DNA of 64,000 nucleotides from Vineibacter terrae (GCF_008039615.1 NZ_VDUZ01000006.1:62001-126000), one strand, 5' to 3'; shown: positions 16,483 to 26,162, counted from the stretch's first letter. Translations and numbers: made by a program. The notes: generated by a model not told the origin, from the sequence alone.

Positions 16483-17799
16483 TCAGAGCGCCGGCATCAC
16501 GGTGCCGGCGCAGGCGCCAAAGCCGATGCGTGCCCGGCCCGGCGCCATGCAGGCGGCGCGGAAGGTGATCGTATCACCGTCCTCGACGAAGCTGCGTGTC
16601 TCGCCGTTGGCCAATGTCACCGGCTCCTTGCCGCCCTTGGAGAGCTCGAGCAGAGCGCCGCCTTCCTCGGGCCTGGGGCCGGACTGCGTGCCGCTGCCGA
16701 ACAGATCGCCGGTCGCGAGATTGCAGCCGTTGGACGTGTGGTGCGCCAGCATCTGCGCCCAGGTCCAGTAGGAATCACGGAAGTTCGAGCGCGACAGCAG
16801 GGACGGGCCGCTGTGCTCGCCTCGCATGCGCTCGCTCTCGATCCACACCTCGAGCGCGATATCGATGGCGCCCTGCGCGCGGTTATCGGGCGAGTCCAGA
16901 TGCGGCAGCGGCTGGGGATCGCCATCCGGCCGCGTCCAAGCCGCGCGATAGGGCTGGAGCGCCTCCATCGTGACGATCCAGGGCGAGATGGTGGTGGCGA
17001 AGCTCTTGGCCAGGAACGGCCCCAGCGGCTGGTATTCCCATGCCTGGATGTCGCGTGCCGACCAGTCGTTGAGCAGCACGAGGCCGAACAGGTGCCGCTC
17101 GGCCTTGTCCATCGGCACGCTGGTGCCCAGCGCATTGCCTATGCCGACGAAAGCGCCCAGCTCCAGCTCGTAGTCCAGCCGCTTGCAGGCTTCGTAGACC
17201 GGCGTGTTGGCGCCGGCCGGCAGGATCTGGCCCTTGGGTCGTGCGAAGCGCTGGCCGCTCGTGCCGATCGACGAGGCGCGGCCGTGATAGGCGATGGGCA
17301 CCCATTTGTAGTTGGGCAGCAGCGGATTGTCGGGCCGGAACAGCCGGCCCACGGCCGTGGCATGGTGGATCGACGTGTAGAAGTCGGTGAAGTCGCCGAC
17401 GCTGGCGGGCCTGGCCATCTCGGCCTCGCGCTGCGCCACCAGCGCGCCGCCGAGCTTGACCTGGGCCGGTGATCCGGCCCGCAGGGCGCGCGACAGGGCC
17501 AGGCGCAAGGCGGACCATGCATCCGGTCCCATGGCCATGAGCGCGTTCAGGGAGGCGCCGCTGGCGGCACGCAGCGCGTTGGCCGCCGCGGTGCTGCGGA
17601 TGGCGCGTGCCGTGCGCACGGCGGCCAGATCCAGGATCTGATCACCGATCGCCACACCGCCACGAAACGCCTCGGTCGTGCCGGCCCGGCGGAACACGCC
17701 GAAGGGCAGGTTCTGGATCGGGAAATCGGTGTCCGCGCTGTTGGCCGACTCGACCCAGCTGCTCAGCGCCGGATCATGCGTTTCGTTGAGGCTGGTCAT
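16483..17799 (-). CDS. fahA: Fumarylacetoacetase
   Basis: This is the final enzyme of homogentisate (tyrosine/phenylalanine) breakdown, hydrolysing fumarylacetoacetate to fumarate and acetoacetate. The 438-residue protein has an N-terminal SH3-like domain (IQNLPFGVFRR) and the catalytic FAH domain with YHGRASSIGTSGQ, ELGAFVGIGNALG, LLNDWSARDIQAWEYQPLGP and SNGCNLATGDLFGSGTQSGP, matching full-length eukaryotic-type FAH. It lies 61 bp after hmgA in the same direction. A maleylacetoacetate isomerase gene, normally part of the set, is not in the window. Confidence 0.96.
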   Translation of the reverse strand: MTSLNETHDPALSSWVESANSADTDFPIQNLPFGVFRRAGTTEAFRGGVAIGDQILDLAAVRTARAIRSTAAANALRAASGASLNALMAMGPDAWSALRLALSRALRAGSPAQVKLGGALVAQREAEMARPASVGDFTDFYTSIHHATAVGRLFRPDNPLLPNYKWVPIAYHGRASSIGTSGQRFARPKGQILPAGANTPVYEACKRLDYELELGAFVGIGNALGTSVPMDKAERHLFGLVLLNDWSARDIQAWEYQPLGPFLAKSFATTISPWIVTMEALQPYRAAWTRPDGDPQPLPHLDSPDNRAQGAIDIALEVWIESERMRGEHSGPSLLSRSNFRDSYWTWAQMLAHHTSNGCNLATGDLFGSGTQSGPRPEEGGALLELSKGGKEPVTLANGETRSFVEDGDTITFRAACMAPGRARIGFGACAGTVMPAL

Positions 17800-17860
17800 G
17801 CGTGGTCAACTCCCTGCTCCAAACCCGGGCTCGGTGTCGGATCGGCTGGCGCGCTGAGCG

Positions 17861-19204
17861 CTACGGCTTGCCAGTGAATCGCGCCGCCAAGCCGTCCCAT
17901 GTCTTATGGTAGTCGGCCTGAAGCTCAGGTGCGTCCATCGCGAAGCGCGTGGGCTTCAGCGCGTAGCGGGTCTCGAACATGAAGGCGAGCGTGTTGTCGA
18001 TCTTGTGCGGTGCCAGGGCCGCATCGCTGGCCTTCTGGAAGGTTGCCTGGTCGGGTCCGTGTGGCCCGAAGGCGTTGTGCAGCGAGGCGCCGCCGGGCAT
18101 GAACCCCTCGGCACGCGAGTCGTACTGGCCATGGATCAGGCCCATGAACTCGCTCATCACGTTGCGATGGAACCAGGGTGGGCGGAAGGTGTCCTCCGCC
18201 ACCATCCAGCGCGGCGCGAAGATCACGAAATCGATGTTGGCCCAGCCGTGCGTATCCGAGGGTGCCGTCAGCACCGTGTAGATCGACGGATCGGGGTGAT
18301 CGAAGCTCACCGTGCCCATGACGTTGAAGCGCGCCAGGTCATAGCGGTAGGGCGCCAGGTTGCCATGCCAGGCGACGACGTCCAGCGGCGAGCGGTCGAT
18401 GTCGCATTCCCAGAGGCGGCCTGCCACCTTCACCACCAGGCGGAAGTCGCCGCTGCGGTCCTCATAGGCCGCGACGGGCGACTCGAAATCGCGGGCGTTG
18501 GCGAGGCCGTTCGAGCCGAACGGTCCCAGCTCGGGCAGCCGCAGATGCATGCCGTAGTTCTCGGCGATATAGCCGTAGGAGGGTCCGTCGGGCAGCTCCA
18601 CGCGGCAGCGCACACCGCGTGGCAGGACGGCGATCTCGCCCGGCCTGGCGTCGAGAATGCCCATCTCCGTCGCGAGCCGCAGGCGCCCGGTCTGCGGCAC
18701 GAACAGCATCTCGCCGTCATGATTGGCGAAGAAGCGGTCGGCCATCGACGTGTCGGCACGGTAGATGTGCACGCCCATCCCGGCCTGCATGGCGGCATCG
18801 CCGTTGACCGCCAGCGTGGCGACGCCATCGACGAAATCGGTGCCGGCCTTCGGCGGCGCGAAGCGGTTCCAGCGCAGCCGGTCGGCAGGCACTGGCACCT
18901 CCTCCGTCGGGCCGTTGCGCCACAAGGCCGTGGGGTAGGGCCGGAACGGCGTGCCCTTGGCCGACGGGCGGATGCGATAGAACCAGGTTCGGCGGTTCAG
19001 CGCCCGCGGCGCCAGGAACGACGTGCCCGACAGCAGCTCGGCGTAGAGGCCATAGGCCGGCTTCTGCGGCGAATTGCGCCCGACCGGCAGGGCCCCGGGC
19101 AGCGCTTCGGTCGCGAACTCGTTGCCGAAGCCTGTCTGGTAGGCGAGGGCGGTGGTGGTGCCCGCTGCCGCCGAGCGGCCGTCGGCGATATCGGAAACCG
19201 GCAT
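17861..19204 (-). CDS. hmgA: Homogentisate 1,2-dioxygenase
   Basis: This Fe(II) enzyme opens the ring of homogentisate to maleylacetoacetate. The 447-residue protein has the cupin fold; the iron-site region is [15 protein letters not shown] (Glu and His ligands) with further conserved [14 protein letters not shown]. The N-terminal [19 protein letters not shown] is the family signature. I chose ATG 19204 because GGAGGG lies 4 bp upstream; the upstream in-frame ATG at 19216 overlaps that site. It forms an operon with fahA. Confidence 0.97.
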   Translation of the reverse strand: MPVSDIADGRSAAAGTTTALAYQTGFGNEFATEALPGALPVGRNSPQKPAYGLYAELLSGTSFLAPRALNRRTWFYRIRPSAKGTPFRPYPTALWRNGPTEEVPVPADRLRWNRFAPPKAGTDFVDGVATLAVNGDAAMQAGMGVHIYRADTSMADRFFANHDGEMLFVPQTGRLRLATEMGILDARPGEIAVLPRGVRCRVELPDGPSYGYIAENYGMHLRLPELGPFGSNGLANARDFESPVAAYEDRSGDFRLVVKVAGRLWECDIDRSPLDVVAWHGNLAPYRYDLARFNVMGTVSFDHPDPSIYTVLTAPSDTHGWANIDFVIFAPRWMVAEDTFRPPWFHRNVMSEFMGLIHGQYDSRAEGFMPGGASLHNAFGPHGPDQATFQKASDAALAPHKIDNTLAFMFETRYALKPTRFAMDAPELQADYHKTWDGLAARFTGKP

Positions 19205-19297
19205 GTTTCCCTCCATCGCGGGGACATGGCGTCGTCCCCGGCGCTTATGCCCGACGACTACCGCCGGGGCCGGGCGATGGCAACCCTGCCGGCTGGC

Positions 19298-20497
19298 TCA
19301 GGGCGAAGGCGTCGCCGGCTCGTCCTCGTGCAGGCGCACGGCTTTGGCCTTGGCGAGCGCATCGATCTCGCCATCGCGATAGCCGATCTCGCGCAGGATC
19401 TCGCGCGTATGCTCACCAAGATGCGGGCCCAGCCGCCGCACCGCGACGGGCACGTCGGACAGTCGCAGCGGATTGTTCGCGGCCATCACCTTGCCAAGGC
19501 CGGGATAGGCCATCTCGACGAAGCTCTGGCGCGCGATGGCATGCGGGTCATGCAGCATGTCGCTCACCTTCTTGACCGGCGCGCAGGGCACGCCGGCCGG
19601 GATCAGGCGCGTCAGCAGCTCCTCGCAGGTCTGGGCAGCGAACGCAGCCTCGAGGATCGGCTCGAGCACGGCGCGGTTGGCGACCCGGTCGGCATTGGTG
19701 CGGAAGCGCGGGTCCGCCTTGAGCTTGGCAAGCCCGATGCCCTCCAGCAGCTTGTGCCAAAACGCATCGTTGGTGCAGGCGACATAGAGCGGCTGCGTCT
19801 GCGTCGCGAAGGTGCGCAGAGGCACGATCAGCGTGTGCGACATGCCCATGCGCTGCGGGTCCTCGCCGGTGCGGCCGTAGTTGGTGATCCAGTGGCTCAT
19901 CAGCTGCACGCCGACATCGTACAGCGCCAGATCGATGTGCTGACCGCGACCGGTGCGGTGCCGGGCCAGCAATGCCAGGGCCACGCCCAGGGCGCCGTAG
20001 GTGCCTGTGCCCTGGTCGACCGGCGCGGCGCCGACGCGCGCCGGCGGACCGTCCTGGTGGCCCGTCGCTTCCATGATGCCTGTCTCGGCCTGGATGCAGG
20101 GATCGTAGCCGGCGCGGTTGCGATAGGGGCCGGTCTGGCCATAGCCGGAGATCGACAGGTAGACAATTCCGGGATTGACGGCGCTGACCGCCTCGTAGCC
20201 GAAGCCCAGCCGGGTCATCACGCCGGGCACGAAGGCCTCCATGAACACATCGGCCCGCTGCACCAGCCGCCACATCACCTGCTTGCCGCCTTCGCTCTTC
20301 AGGTCGAGCGCCAGTCCGCGCTTGTTGCGGTTCATCGCCGGGACCCAGGCCCCACCCATCTGTGGCCGGAAATGATCGCCCTCCAGCGGCTCGATCTTGA
20401 TCACGTCGGCGCCCATGTCGCCGAGGATCTGTCCGGCCACCGGGCCGGCGATCACCTGCGTCAGATCAAGAACGGTAATTCCCTGCAGCGGCAGCAT
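19298..20497 (-). CDS. CaiB/BaiF family CoA transferase
   Basis: This class III CoA transferase has 399 residues. It has the family opening GITVLDLTQVIAGPVAGQIL.GDMGADVIKIE, the NRNKRGLALDLKS loop, and the GYD motif (RAGYDPCIQAETG) containing the catalytic Asp, plus GTGTYGALGVALALL. Members move CoA between acids such as formate/oxalate, succinate/itaconate or carnitine derivatives; this one cannot be assigned. It is divergent from a Bug receptor gene at 20651, a common pairing in betaproteobacteria and alphaproteobacteria that suggests uptake and activation of an organic acid. Confidence 0.88.
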   Translation of the reverse strand: MLPLQGITVLDLTQVIAGPVAGQILGDMGADVIKIEPLEGDHFRPQMGGAWVPAMNRNKRGLALDLKSEGGKQVMWRLVQRADVFMEAFVPGVMTRLGFGYEAVSAVNPGIVYLSISGYGQTGPYRNRAGYDPCIQAETGIMEATGHQDGPPARVGAAPVDQGTGTYGALGVALALLARHRTGRGQHIDLALYDVGVQLMSHWITNYGRTGEDPQRMGMSHTLIVPLRTFATQTQPLYVACTNDAFWHKLLEGIGLAKLKADPRFRTNADRVANRAVLEPILEAAFAAQTCEELLTRLIPAGVPCAPVKKVSDMLHDPHAIARQSFVEMAYPGLGKVMAANNPLRLSDVPVAVRRLGPHLGEHTREILREIGYRDGEIDALAKAKAVRLHEDEPATPSP

Positions 20498-20650
20498 TCT
20501 GGTCCTCGTATTTCGTCGTCTGTATTTCCGGACAAGGGGGCGCTAGGGTGGCGCGAGCCGAAGGAGGACGGCAAGCGCGGGATCGCGACGCTGGTCCGCT
20601 ATGCATGATAGCGATGACTCGTGCGGTGTCGAATGGCAAGGAGGGGTGGC

Positions 20651-21628
20651 ATGCATATCGCAAGGCGTCGGGCGATGGTGGCGATCACGTCGCTGCTGTG
20701 CACCGTCGCGCCCACCGGGCTGCACGCCCAGGGCATGTCCGATCGGCCGATCACCATCGTCGTTCCCTTCACACCGGGCACCGGCATCGACATCCTGGGC
20801 CGGCTGGTCGGAGAGCATTTGCGGCAGCGCTGGAACCAGCCGGTCGTCGTCGACAACAAGCCCGGCGCCAGCGGCAGCATCGGCACGCAGAACGCGGCCC
20901 GGGCGGCGCCCGATGGCCACACGCTGATGATGACGGCCAATACCTTCGTCACCAACGTGCCGCTCTATCCCAATATCGGCTACGATCCTGTGGCTGATTT
21001 CGCGGCCATCATCAAGGTCGCCACGGGCGATCTTGTGCTGACTGTCAACCCCTCGGTCAAGGTCAATTCGGCGGCCGCGCTTCTGGACCTCGCGCGCGCC
21101 CAGCCCGGCGGGCTGAAGTATGCCTCGCCCGGTGTCGGCACGCCCCAGCACCTCTTCATGGAGCTGTTCAAGCTGGCGACCAGGACGGACATCGTCCATG
21201 TCCCCTACCGCGGCTCGGCAGGCGCGGTGCAGGACGTCGTCGCGGGCCATGTCGGCATCATGGTGATGCCGCTGCACACGGCGCTGCCGTTGGAGCGGAC
21301 AGGCAAGATCAAGCTGCTGGCGATCGGCAGCGAGCGCCGCTCGCCGATGGCCAACGATGTGCCGACCCTGATCGAGGAGGGAGTCGCCGGCTTCAACGTC
21401 GATCTCTGGTACGGCCTGTTCGCGCCGGCGCGCACGCCCGCCGACGTGGTGGCGCGGCTCAACAGCGAGGTGAACGCGATCCTGGCGCTCGATCCCGTCC
21501 GGGTAGTGCTGCGCGACCAGGGGCTGGAGCCGGCCGGCGGCGCTCCGGATGCTCTGGCCAGCCTGATGCGCACCGACCTCGCCAAGTGGCAGAAGGTCAT
21601 CCGCGACGCCAACATAAAGCCGGAGTAG
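20651..21628 (+). CDS. Bug-family periplasmic solute receptor (TctC-like)
   Basis: This is a predicted periplasmic binding protein of 325 residues for a carboxylate or similar solute. The signal peptide (IARRRAMVAITSLLCTVAPTGLHAQ) is followed by Bug motifs: PITIVVPFTPGTGIDILGR, VVVDNKPGASGSIGT, YASPGVGTPQHLFMELF, HVPYRGSAGAVQDVVAG and WYGLFAPARTPADVV. ATG 20651 has GGAGGGGTGG directly upstream and was chosen over a start 30 bp earlier. No tctA/tctB permease genes are in the window, as is common for orphan Bug proteins. The flavin monooxygenase gene starts 10 bp after the stop. Confidence 0.9.
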   Translation: MHIARRRAMVAITSLLCTVAPTGLHAQGMSDRPITIVVPFTPGTGIDILGRLVGEHLRQRWNQPVVVDNKPGASGSIGTQNAARAAPDGHTLMMTANTFVTNVPLYPNIGYDPVADFAAIIKVATGDLVLTVNPSVKVNSAAALLDLARAQPGGLKYASPGVGTPQHLFMELFKLATRTDIVHVPYRGSAGAVQDVVAGHVGIMVMPLHTALPLERTGKIKLLAIGSERRSPMANDVPTLIEEGVAGFNVDLWYGLFAPARTPADVVARLNSEVNAILALDPVRVVLRDQGLEPAGGAPDALASLMRTDLAKWQKVIRDANIKPE

Positions 21629-21638
21629 TGGGCCCGCC

Positions 21639-22886
21639 ATGGACGACGTGATCATCGTCGGCGCCGGCATCGGCGGGCTGACCCTGGCGCTGACGCTGCA
21701 TCGGGCCGGCATCGCCTGCCGTATCTACGAGGCGGCCGAGGCGATCCGGCCGGTCGGCGTCGGCGTCAACCTGCTGCCGCATGCCGTGCGCGAGCTGACC
21801 GGGCTGGGTCTGGAGGCGGCGCTGTCGCGGGTCGCCGTCACCACGCAGGAGGCCGTGTTCTTCAACCGCTTCGGCCAGCTCATCTACCGCGAGCCGCTTG
21901 GCCGCCTCGCCGGGTTCGACTGGCCGCAGTTCTCGATCCACCGGGGTGATCTGCAGGCCGTGCTGCTCGATGCCGTCACGGCGCGCATCGGCGCCGGCCG
22001 CCTCCACCTGGGCTGGCGCTGCATCGGCGCCGAGCCGGACGCGCGCGGCGCCGTCGCGCGCTTCCGCCGGGCCGCAGACGACAGCGAGCTGCCGGTGCAG
22101 CGTGGCGCCATCGTGGTCGCCTGTGACGGCATCCATTCGGTGATCCGCAAGCAGCTGCACCCCGGCGAAGGCGATCCGCTGTACTCCGGCTACAACATGT
22201 GGCGGGGCGTCACGCGCTGGCCGCCGTTCCTTTCCGGCGCCAGCATGGTGCGCGCCGGCTGGCTCGCGACGGGCAAGATGGTGATCTATCCCATCCGCGA
22301 TGCCGTCGACGACGAGCGCCGCCAGCTCGTGAACTGGGTGGTCGAGATCGAGACGCCGCACTACAAGCGGCGCGACTGGAACCGGCCGGGCCGGCTCGAG
22401 GATTTTCTTCCCGCCGTCGCCGACTGGCGCTTCGACTGGCTCGATGTGCCGGCCTTCCTGCGCGCTGCCGACACCGTGCTCGAGTTCCCCATGGTCGACC
22501 AGGATCCGCTGCCGCGCTGGAGCTTCGGGCGTATCACGCTGCTGGGCGATGCGGCGCACCCCATGGTGCCGCGCGGCTCCAACGGCGCCGGGCAGGCGAT
22601 TCTCGATGCGCGTGCGTTGGCCGACGCGCTGGCCACGCATGCGGATCCCGGGCAGGCCTTGCAGCACTATGAAGCGCAGCGGCGCGAGGTGACGTCCAAC
22701 ATCGTGCTGGCCAATCGGCGCAATCCGCCTGACGCCATTCTGCGCGAGGTCTATCTGCGCACCGGCGACAGGCCGTTCAACCGTATCGAGGACGTGATTG
22801 CGCATGAGGAGCTGGTGGCGCTGTCCGACGGCTACAAGCGCATCAGCGGGTCGAGCCGGGAGGCGCTCGGCGCGCGGCCCGGATGA
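21639..22886 (+). CDS. FAD-dependent monooxygenase (class A, PHBH/PhzS-like)
   Basis: This predicted NAD(P)H-dependent aromatic hydroxylase has 415 residues. It shows the FAD dinucleotide motif VIIVGAGIGGLTLAL (about 4-18), the DG motif IVVACDGIHSVIRK and the GD motif LLGDAAHPMVPRGSNGAGQAI. Similar proteins hydroxylate salicylate-like or phenazine acids. It sits 10 bp after the Bug receptor and probably shares its transcript, which points to uptake and oxidation of an aromatic acid; that link is inference. The start ATG at 21639 gives the family's standard N-terminus. Confidence 0.9.
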   Translation: MDDVIIVGAGIGGLTLALTLHRAGIACRIYEAAEAIRPVGVGVNLLPHAVRELTGLGLEAALSRVAVTTQEAVFFNRFGQLIYREPLGRLAGFDWPQFSIHRGDLQAVLLDAVTARIGAGRLHLGWRCIGAEPDARGAVARFRRAADDSELPVQRGAIVVACDGIHSVIRKQLHPGEGDPLYSGYNMWRGVTRWPPFLSGASMVRAGWLATGKMVIYPIRDAVDDERRQLVNWVVEIETPHYKRRDWNRPGRLEDFLPAVADWRFDWLDVPAFLRAADTVLEFPMVDQDPLPRWSFGRITLLGDAAHPMVPRGSNGAGQAILDARALADALATHADPGQALQHYEAQRREVTSNIVLANRRNPPDAILREVYLRTGDRPFNRIEDVIAHEELVALSDGYKRISGSSREALGARPG

Positions 22887-22921
22887 CGCGCGGCGAGATC
22901 CACGACATGAGGACCCTTCAC

Positions 22922-23704
22922 ATGAAATCTGTTGCGGTGTTCCTGGCGGCTTTGGGCGCGGTGTTGGCATTGTCGGCGTGCGCGCCGGCGGCCGGCGATC
23001 CGCCCGCCAAGCCCGCCGAGACGCTGATCCTGCACGGCAACCTGACCTACCGCGAACGGATTGCCTTGCCGCCGGGCAGCACCGCCGAGGTGACGCTGGC
23101 GGATGTCTCGCTCGCCGACGCGCCGGCGCCGGTCCTGGCACGCCAGACGATCGCGCTGCAGGGTCGCCAGGTTCCGGTGCCTTTCAGCCTGACGCTCGAT
23201 CGCGCGCAGCTGAAGCCGCGGATGCGCTACAGCGTGCAGGGCAGGATCCAGGACAGCCGGGGCAACCTGTTGTGGATCACGGATACCGTGAATCCCGTCG
23301 ACCCGGTATCGCCGGCCAGCGACATGGGCACGCTGGTCCTGGTGCGCGCGAAGGCGCCACCGCAGGCGGCGACACCGCCCCTCAAGGGCACCGAATGGGT
23401 CGTCGAGGATATCGGCGGTGCCGGCATCATCGACCGGTCGCGGGTGACGATCCGCTTCGGCGACGACGGGCGCCTCGGCGGCCGGGGCGGGTGCAATTCC
23501 TATGGAGCGCCTTATGCGCTGACCGCCACGGGCATCAAGATCGGTCCTGGCGCATCGACGCAGATGGCCTGTGCGCCCGCCCTGATGCAGCAGGAGATGA
23601 CGTTCCTGCGCCTGCTCGAGCAGGTGCAGCGGTTCGAAATCAGGCCCGACGGCGCGCTCGTGCTGACGGCCGGTGACGGTCGCCGGATCGTGGCGCACCG
23701 TTAA
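22922..23704 (+). CDS. Lipoprotein with YbaY-like and META domains
   Basis: This is a predicted outer-membrane or periplasmic lipoprotein of 260 residues. The signal sequence ends in the lipobox LALSAC. The first half (LHGNLTYRERIALPPGSTAEVTLADVS) matches the YbaY/pilotin-like beta fold, and the second half is a META domain (LKGTEWVVEDIGG, GRLGGRGGCNSYGAPY, STQMACAPALMQQEMTFLRLL), as in HslJ. I chose ATG 22922 because AGGA lies 8 bp upstream and the lipobox is then at normal distance. The role is unknown; META proteins are often tied to envelope stress. It lies 35 bp after the monooxygenase. Confidence 0.82.
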   Translation: MKSVAVFLAALGAVLALSACAPAAGDPPAKPAETLILHGNLTYRERIALPPGSTAEVTLADVSLADAPAPVLARQTIALQGRQVPVPFSLTLDRAQLKPRMRYSVQGRIQDSRGNLLWITDTVNPVDPVSPASDMGTLVLVRAKAPPQAATPPLKGTEWVVEDIGGAGIIDRSRVTIRFGDDGRLGGRGGCNSYGAPYALTATGIKIGPGASTQMACAPALMQQEMTFLRLLEQVQRFEIRPDGALVLTAGDGRRIVAHR

Positions 23705-23718
23705 CAGCGAAACCCATC

Positions 23719-24885
23719 ATGAGCGAATATCAGTACTACGAGTTCCGGGCGATTGATCGCCCGCTGGATGCGGCGGCGCAGGCGGCGCTGCGGAAGATAT
23801 CGTCGCGCGGCGAGATCTCGGCGCACGGCTTCGTCAACAGCTATCAGTGGGGTGACTTCAAGGGCGAGCCGCGACGCCTGATGGCGGACTGGTTCGACTT
23901 GTTCATTCATTGGACGAACTGGGGAACGCGCAGCCTGATGTTGCGCGTGCCGCGTCGCTACCTCGATCCAATCGCGGTGAAGCCCTATGTGGTGAAAGGC
24001 GTTGTCGAGGCGTGGACGGCCGGTGACAATACGATCATCGCGTTCGACCGCTCGCCCGAAGAGGATCTCGATCCTTTCCTCGAGGACGAGGCCGGAATGG
24101 CGCAGTCGATGATCGCTTTGCGGGATAGCGTCCTGCGCGGTGATTTGCGGCTCCTCTATCTCGGTTGGCTGATTGCTGTGCTCGACGGTCATGTAGATGA
24201 TGGCAGGCCTGAGCCGCCGTGTCCGGCCGGACTTGGCACGTTGTCAGGGCCACTCAAGGCGCTTGCTGACTTTTTCATGCTGGATCAGGATTTGGTCGCC
24301 GCGGCTGCCGAGGGCAGCACGGACGACAAGCCCGATCAGGTCGAGCCTTCGACCGCGGAGCTGAGCGCTTTCATCGAAACCCTGCCCGACCGGGACAAGA
24401 CGGTGTTTCTCCGTCGTGCCGTGCTGGAGGGCGACTCTCATGTTCGCATCGATATCGTCCGGCGCTGGGCGCAGGCCGCTGACGGGCTGACCACCGTCGC
24501 AACACCAGCCGATCGGCCGCAGCGCCGGGCTCGTGACCTGCTGGCGGGTGCCCAAGCGCAGGCGCAGCGTCGCGCCCAGCGGGAGGCGGCTATGGAAGCG
24601 CAGCGCCAGGAGCAGGCACGGCGCGCTTTGGCCAAGCGGCTGGACGCGCTGGCACTGCGCGTTGAGGCAGCGTGGCAGGACGTTGAGGCTCACATCGGCA
24701 CAAAGCAACCCGAGGCTTATGACAAGGCAGTTGCATTGCTGCAGGATCTCGGGCAGCTGGCGGATCGCGACGGTGATCGGGCCGCTTTCGATCGTCACCT
24801 GAAGGACCTGCTGAACCGCCATCAGGGCAAGACGAGCTTCCAGAATCGCCTTCACAAGGCTGGATTGAAGGGCAAGCGAGCATGA
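23719..24885 (+). CDS. Conserved protein of unknown function, 'SEYQYYEF' N-terminus with basic coiled-coil C-terminus
   Basis: I cannot assign a function. The 388-residue soluble protein starts SEYQYYEFRAIDRPLD and continues FVNSYQWGDFKGEPRRLM and FIHWTNWGTRSLMLRVPRR, a pattern I recall from uncharacterised proteins in many soil bacteria. Residues about 95-250 are acidic (PEEDLDPFLEDEAG). Residues about 255-390 form an Ala/Gln/Arg-rich predicted coiled coil ending in a basic tail. No signal peptide or membrane segment is visible. The stop overlaps the next gene by 4 bp (ATGA), so translation may be coupled with the M20 hydrolase. Confidence 0.7.
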   Translation: MSEYQYYEFRAIDRPLDAAAQAALRKISSRGEISAHGFVNSYQWGDFKGEPRRLMADWFDLFIHWTNWGTRSLMLRVPRRYLDPIAVKPYVVKGVVEAWTAGDNTIIAFDRSPEEDLDPFLEDEAGMAQSMIALRDSVLRGDLRLLYLGWLIAVLDGHVDDGRPEPPCPAGLGTLSGPLKALADFFMLDQDLVAAAAEGSTDDKPDQVEPSTAELSAFIETLPDRDKTVFLRRAVLEGDSHVRIDIVRRWAQAADGLTTVATPADRPQRRARDLLAGAQAQAQRRAQREAAMEAQRQEQARRALAKRLDALALRVEAAWQDVEAHIGTKQPEAYDKAVALLQDLGQLADRDGDRAAFDRHLKDLLNRHQGKTSFQNRLHKAGLKGKRA

Positions 24886-26123
24886 GCAAGCAGGATGTCT
24901 CGAACCTCAAGATCAACGGCGACCGGCTGTGGGACAGCCTGATGGAGCTGGCGACGATCGGCGGCACCGAGAAGGGCGGCGTCTGCCGCATCGCGCTGAC
25001 CGATCTGGACCGCCAGGGGCGTGATCTCTTCGTGCGCTGGTGCAAGGAGGCAGGCTGCGAGATCCGCGTCGACAAGGTCGGCAATATCTTCGCGCGCCGT
25101 CCCGGTCGGGACAACACGAAGCCCCCGATCATGACCGGCAGCCATCTCGACACGCAGCCGACCGGCGGCAAGTTCGACGGCTGCTACGGCGTGATGGCCG
25201 GGCTCGAGGTGATCCGCGCGCTCAACGATCACGGCTACGAGACCGAGGCACCGCTCGAGGTTTCGGTGTGGACCAACGAGGAGGGGTGCCGCTTCGCGCC
25301 GGCGATGACGGCATCGGGCGTGTTCGGTGGCGTGTTCACGCTCGACTATGCGCTGTCGCGCACCGACCCGGACGGCGTCACGTTCGGGGAAGCGCTGAAG
25401 CAGATCGGCTATGACGGCCCGGAGGCGGTCGGAGGCAGGCCGGTCGGCGCCTTCTTCGAGGCGCATATCGAGCAGGGCCCGATCCTGGAGCGTGAGGACA
25501 GGACCATCGGCGTGGTGACGGCGGCGCAGGGCCAGCGCTGGTACGAGATCCAGTGGACCGGCATGGAAAGCCATGCCGGCACGACACCCATGGAAGGGCG
25601 CCGTGACGCGCTGCTGGGCGCGGCCCTGCTTATCGCCGAGGCGCGCAAGATCGGCGCCCGCCCCAACGGCCGCTCGACCGTGGGCGTGATCGAGAGCAAG
25701 CCGCAATCGCGCAACACGATTCCGGGCCGTGTCTTCATGACGCTCGATTTCCGCCATCCCGACGACGCCGAGCTCACGCGCATGGATGCCGAGATGCGGG
25801 CCGCCGCGGCGCGCATCGCGTCCGAGCACGGGCTCGAGGTGAAGATCGAGCAGATCTGGTACTTCCCGCCGACCCCGTTCGATGCCAAGTGCGTGGCGGC
25901 GGTGCGCGCCGCCGCCGAGAAGGCCGGCCTGCCGCACATGGACATCGTGAGCGGGGCCGGCCATGACGCCTGCTACGTCGCCAAGGTGGCGCCCACCGGC
26001 ATGATCTTTGTGCCCTGCAAGGACGGCATCAGCCACAACGAGATCGAGGACGCGCGCAAGGACGACATCGCGGCCGGCTGCCAGATCCTGCTGCAGGCCA
26101 TGGTGGAGCGCGCCAACGCCTGA
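24882..26123 (+). CDS. Zn-dependent M20-family amidohydrolase (N-carbamoyl-amino-acid hydrolase/allantoate amidohydrolase type)
   Basis: This predicted cytosolic enzyme of 413 residues hydrolyses carbamoyl or ureido amides. Metal-site motifs are GSHLDTQPTGGKFDGCYGV (His and Asp ligands), WTNEEGCRF (Glu-Glu), FEAHIEQGP (His ligand) and CKDGISHNE near the C-terminus (His ligand). The dimerisation-domain loop ESHAGTTPMEGRRDALLGA is typical of the carbamoylase branch. Substrate choice between N-carbamoyl amino acids, beta-ureidopropionate and allantoate is not decidable here; no hydantoinase or purine genes are adjacent. The start overlaps the unknown upstream gene by ATGA. Confidence 0.9.
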   Translation: MSKQDVSNLKINGDRLWDSLMELATIGGTEKGGVCRIALTDLDRQGRDLFVRWCKEAGCEIRVDKVGNIFARRPGRDNTKPPIMTGSHLDTQPTGGKFDGCYGVMAGLEVIRALNDHGYETEAPLEVSVWTNEEGCRFAPAMTASGVFGGVFTLDYALSRTDPDGVTFGEALKQIGYDGPEAVGGRPVGAFFEAHIEQGPILEREDRTIGVVTAAQGQRWYEIQWTGMESHAGTTPMEGRRDALLGAALLIAEARKIGARPNGRSTVGVIESKPQSRNTIPGRVFMTLDFRHPDDAELTRMDAEMRAAAARIASEHGLEVKIEQIWYFPPTPFDAKCVAAVRAAAEKAGLPHMDIVSGAGHDACYVAKVAPTGMIFVPCKDGISHNEIEDARKDDIAAGCQILLQAMVERANA

Positions 26124-26138
26124 GCCGCCCCCGTCATG

Positions 26139-26162
26139 GTGGCGCCGCGCGGTCGGCGCCAC
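26139..26162. terminator. Bidirectional hairpin between M20 hydrolase and kup
   Basis: A 9-bp perfect stem GTGGCGCCG/CGGCGCCAC with a 6-base loop lies in the 40-bp gap between the convergent genes. There is no clear T tract. Confidence 0.5.

Noticed and set aside
17906-20608. Very long plus-strand open frame antisense to hmgA and the CoA transferase
   Set aside because: It has no family motif and mirrors two strongly recognised minus-strand genes; long antisense frames are common in high-GC DNA.
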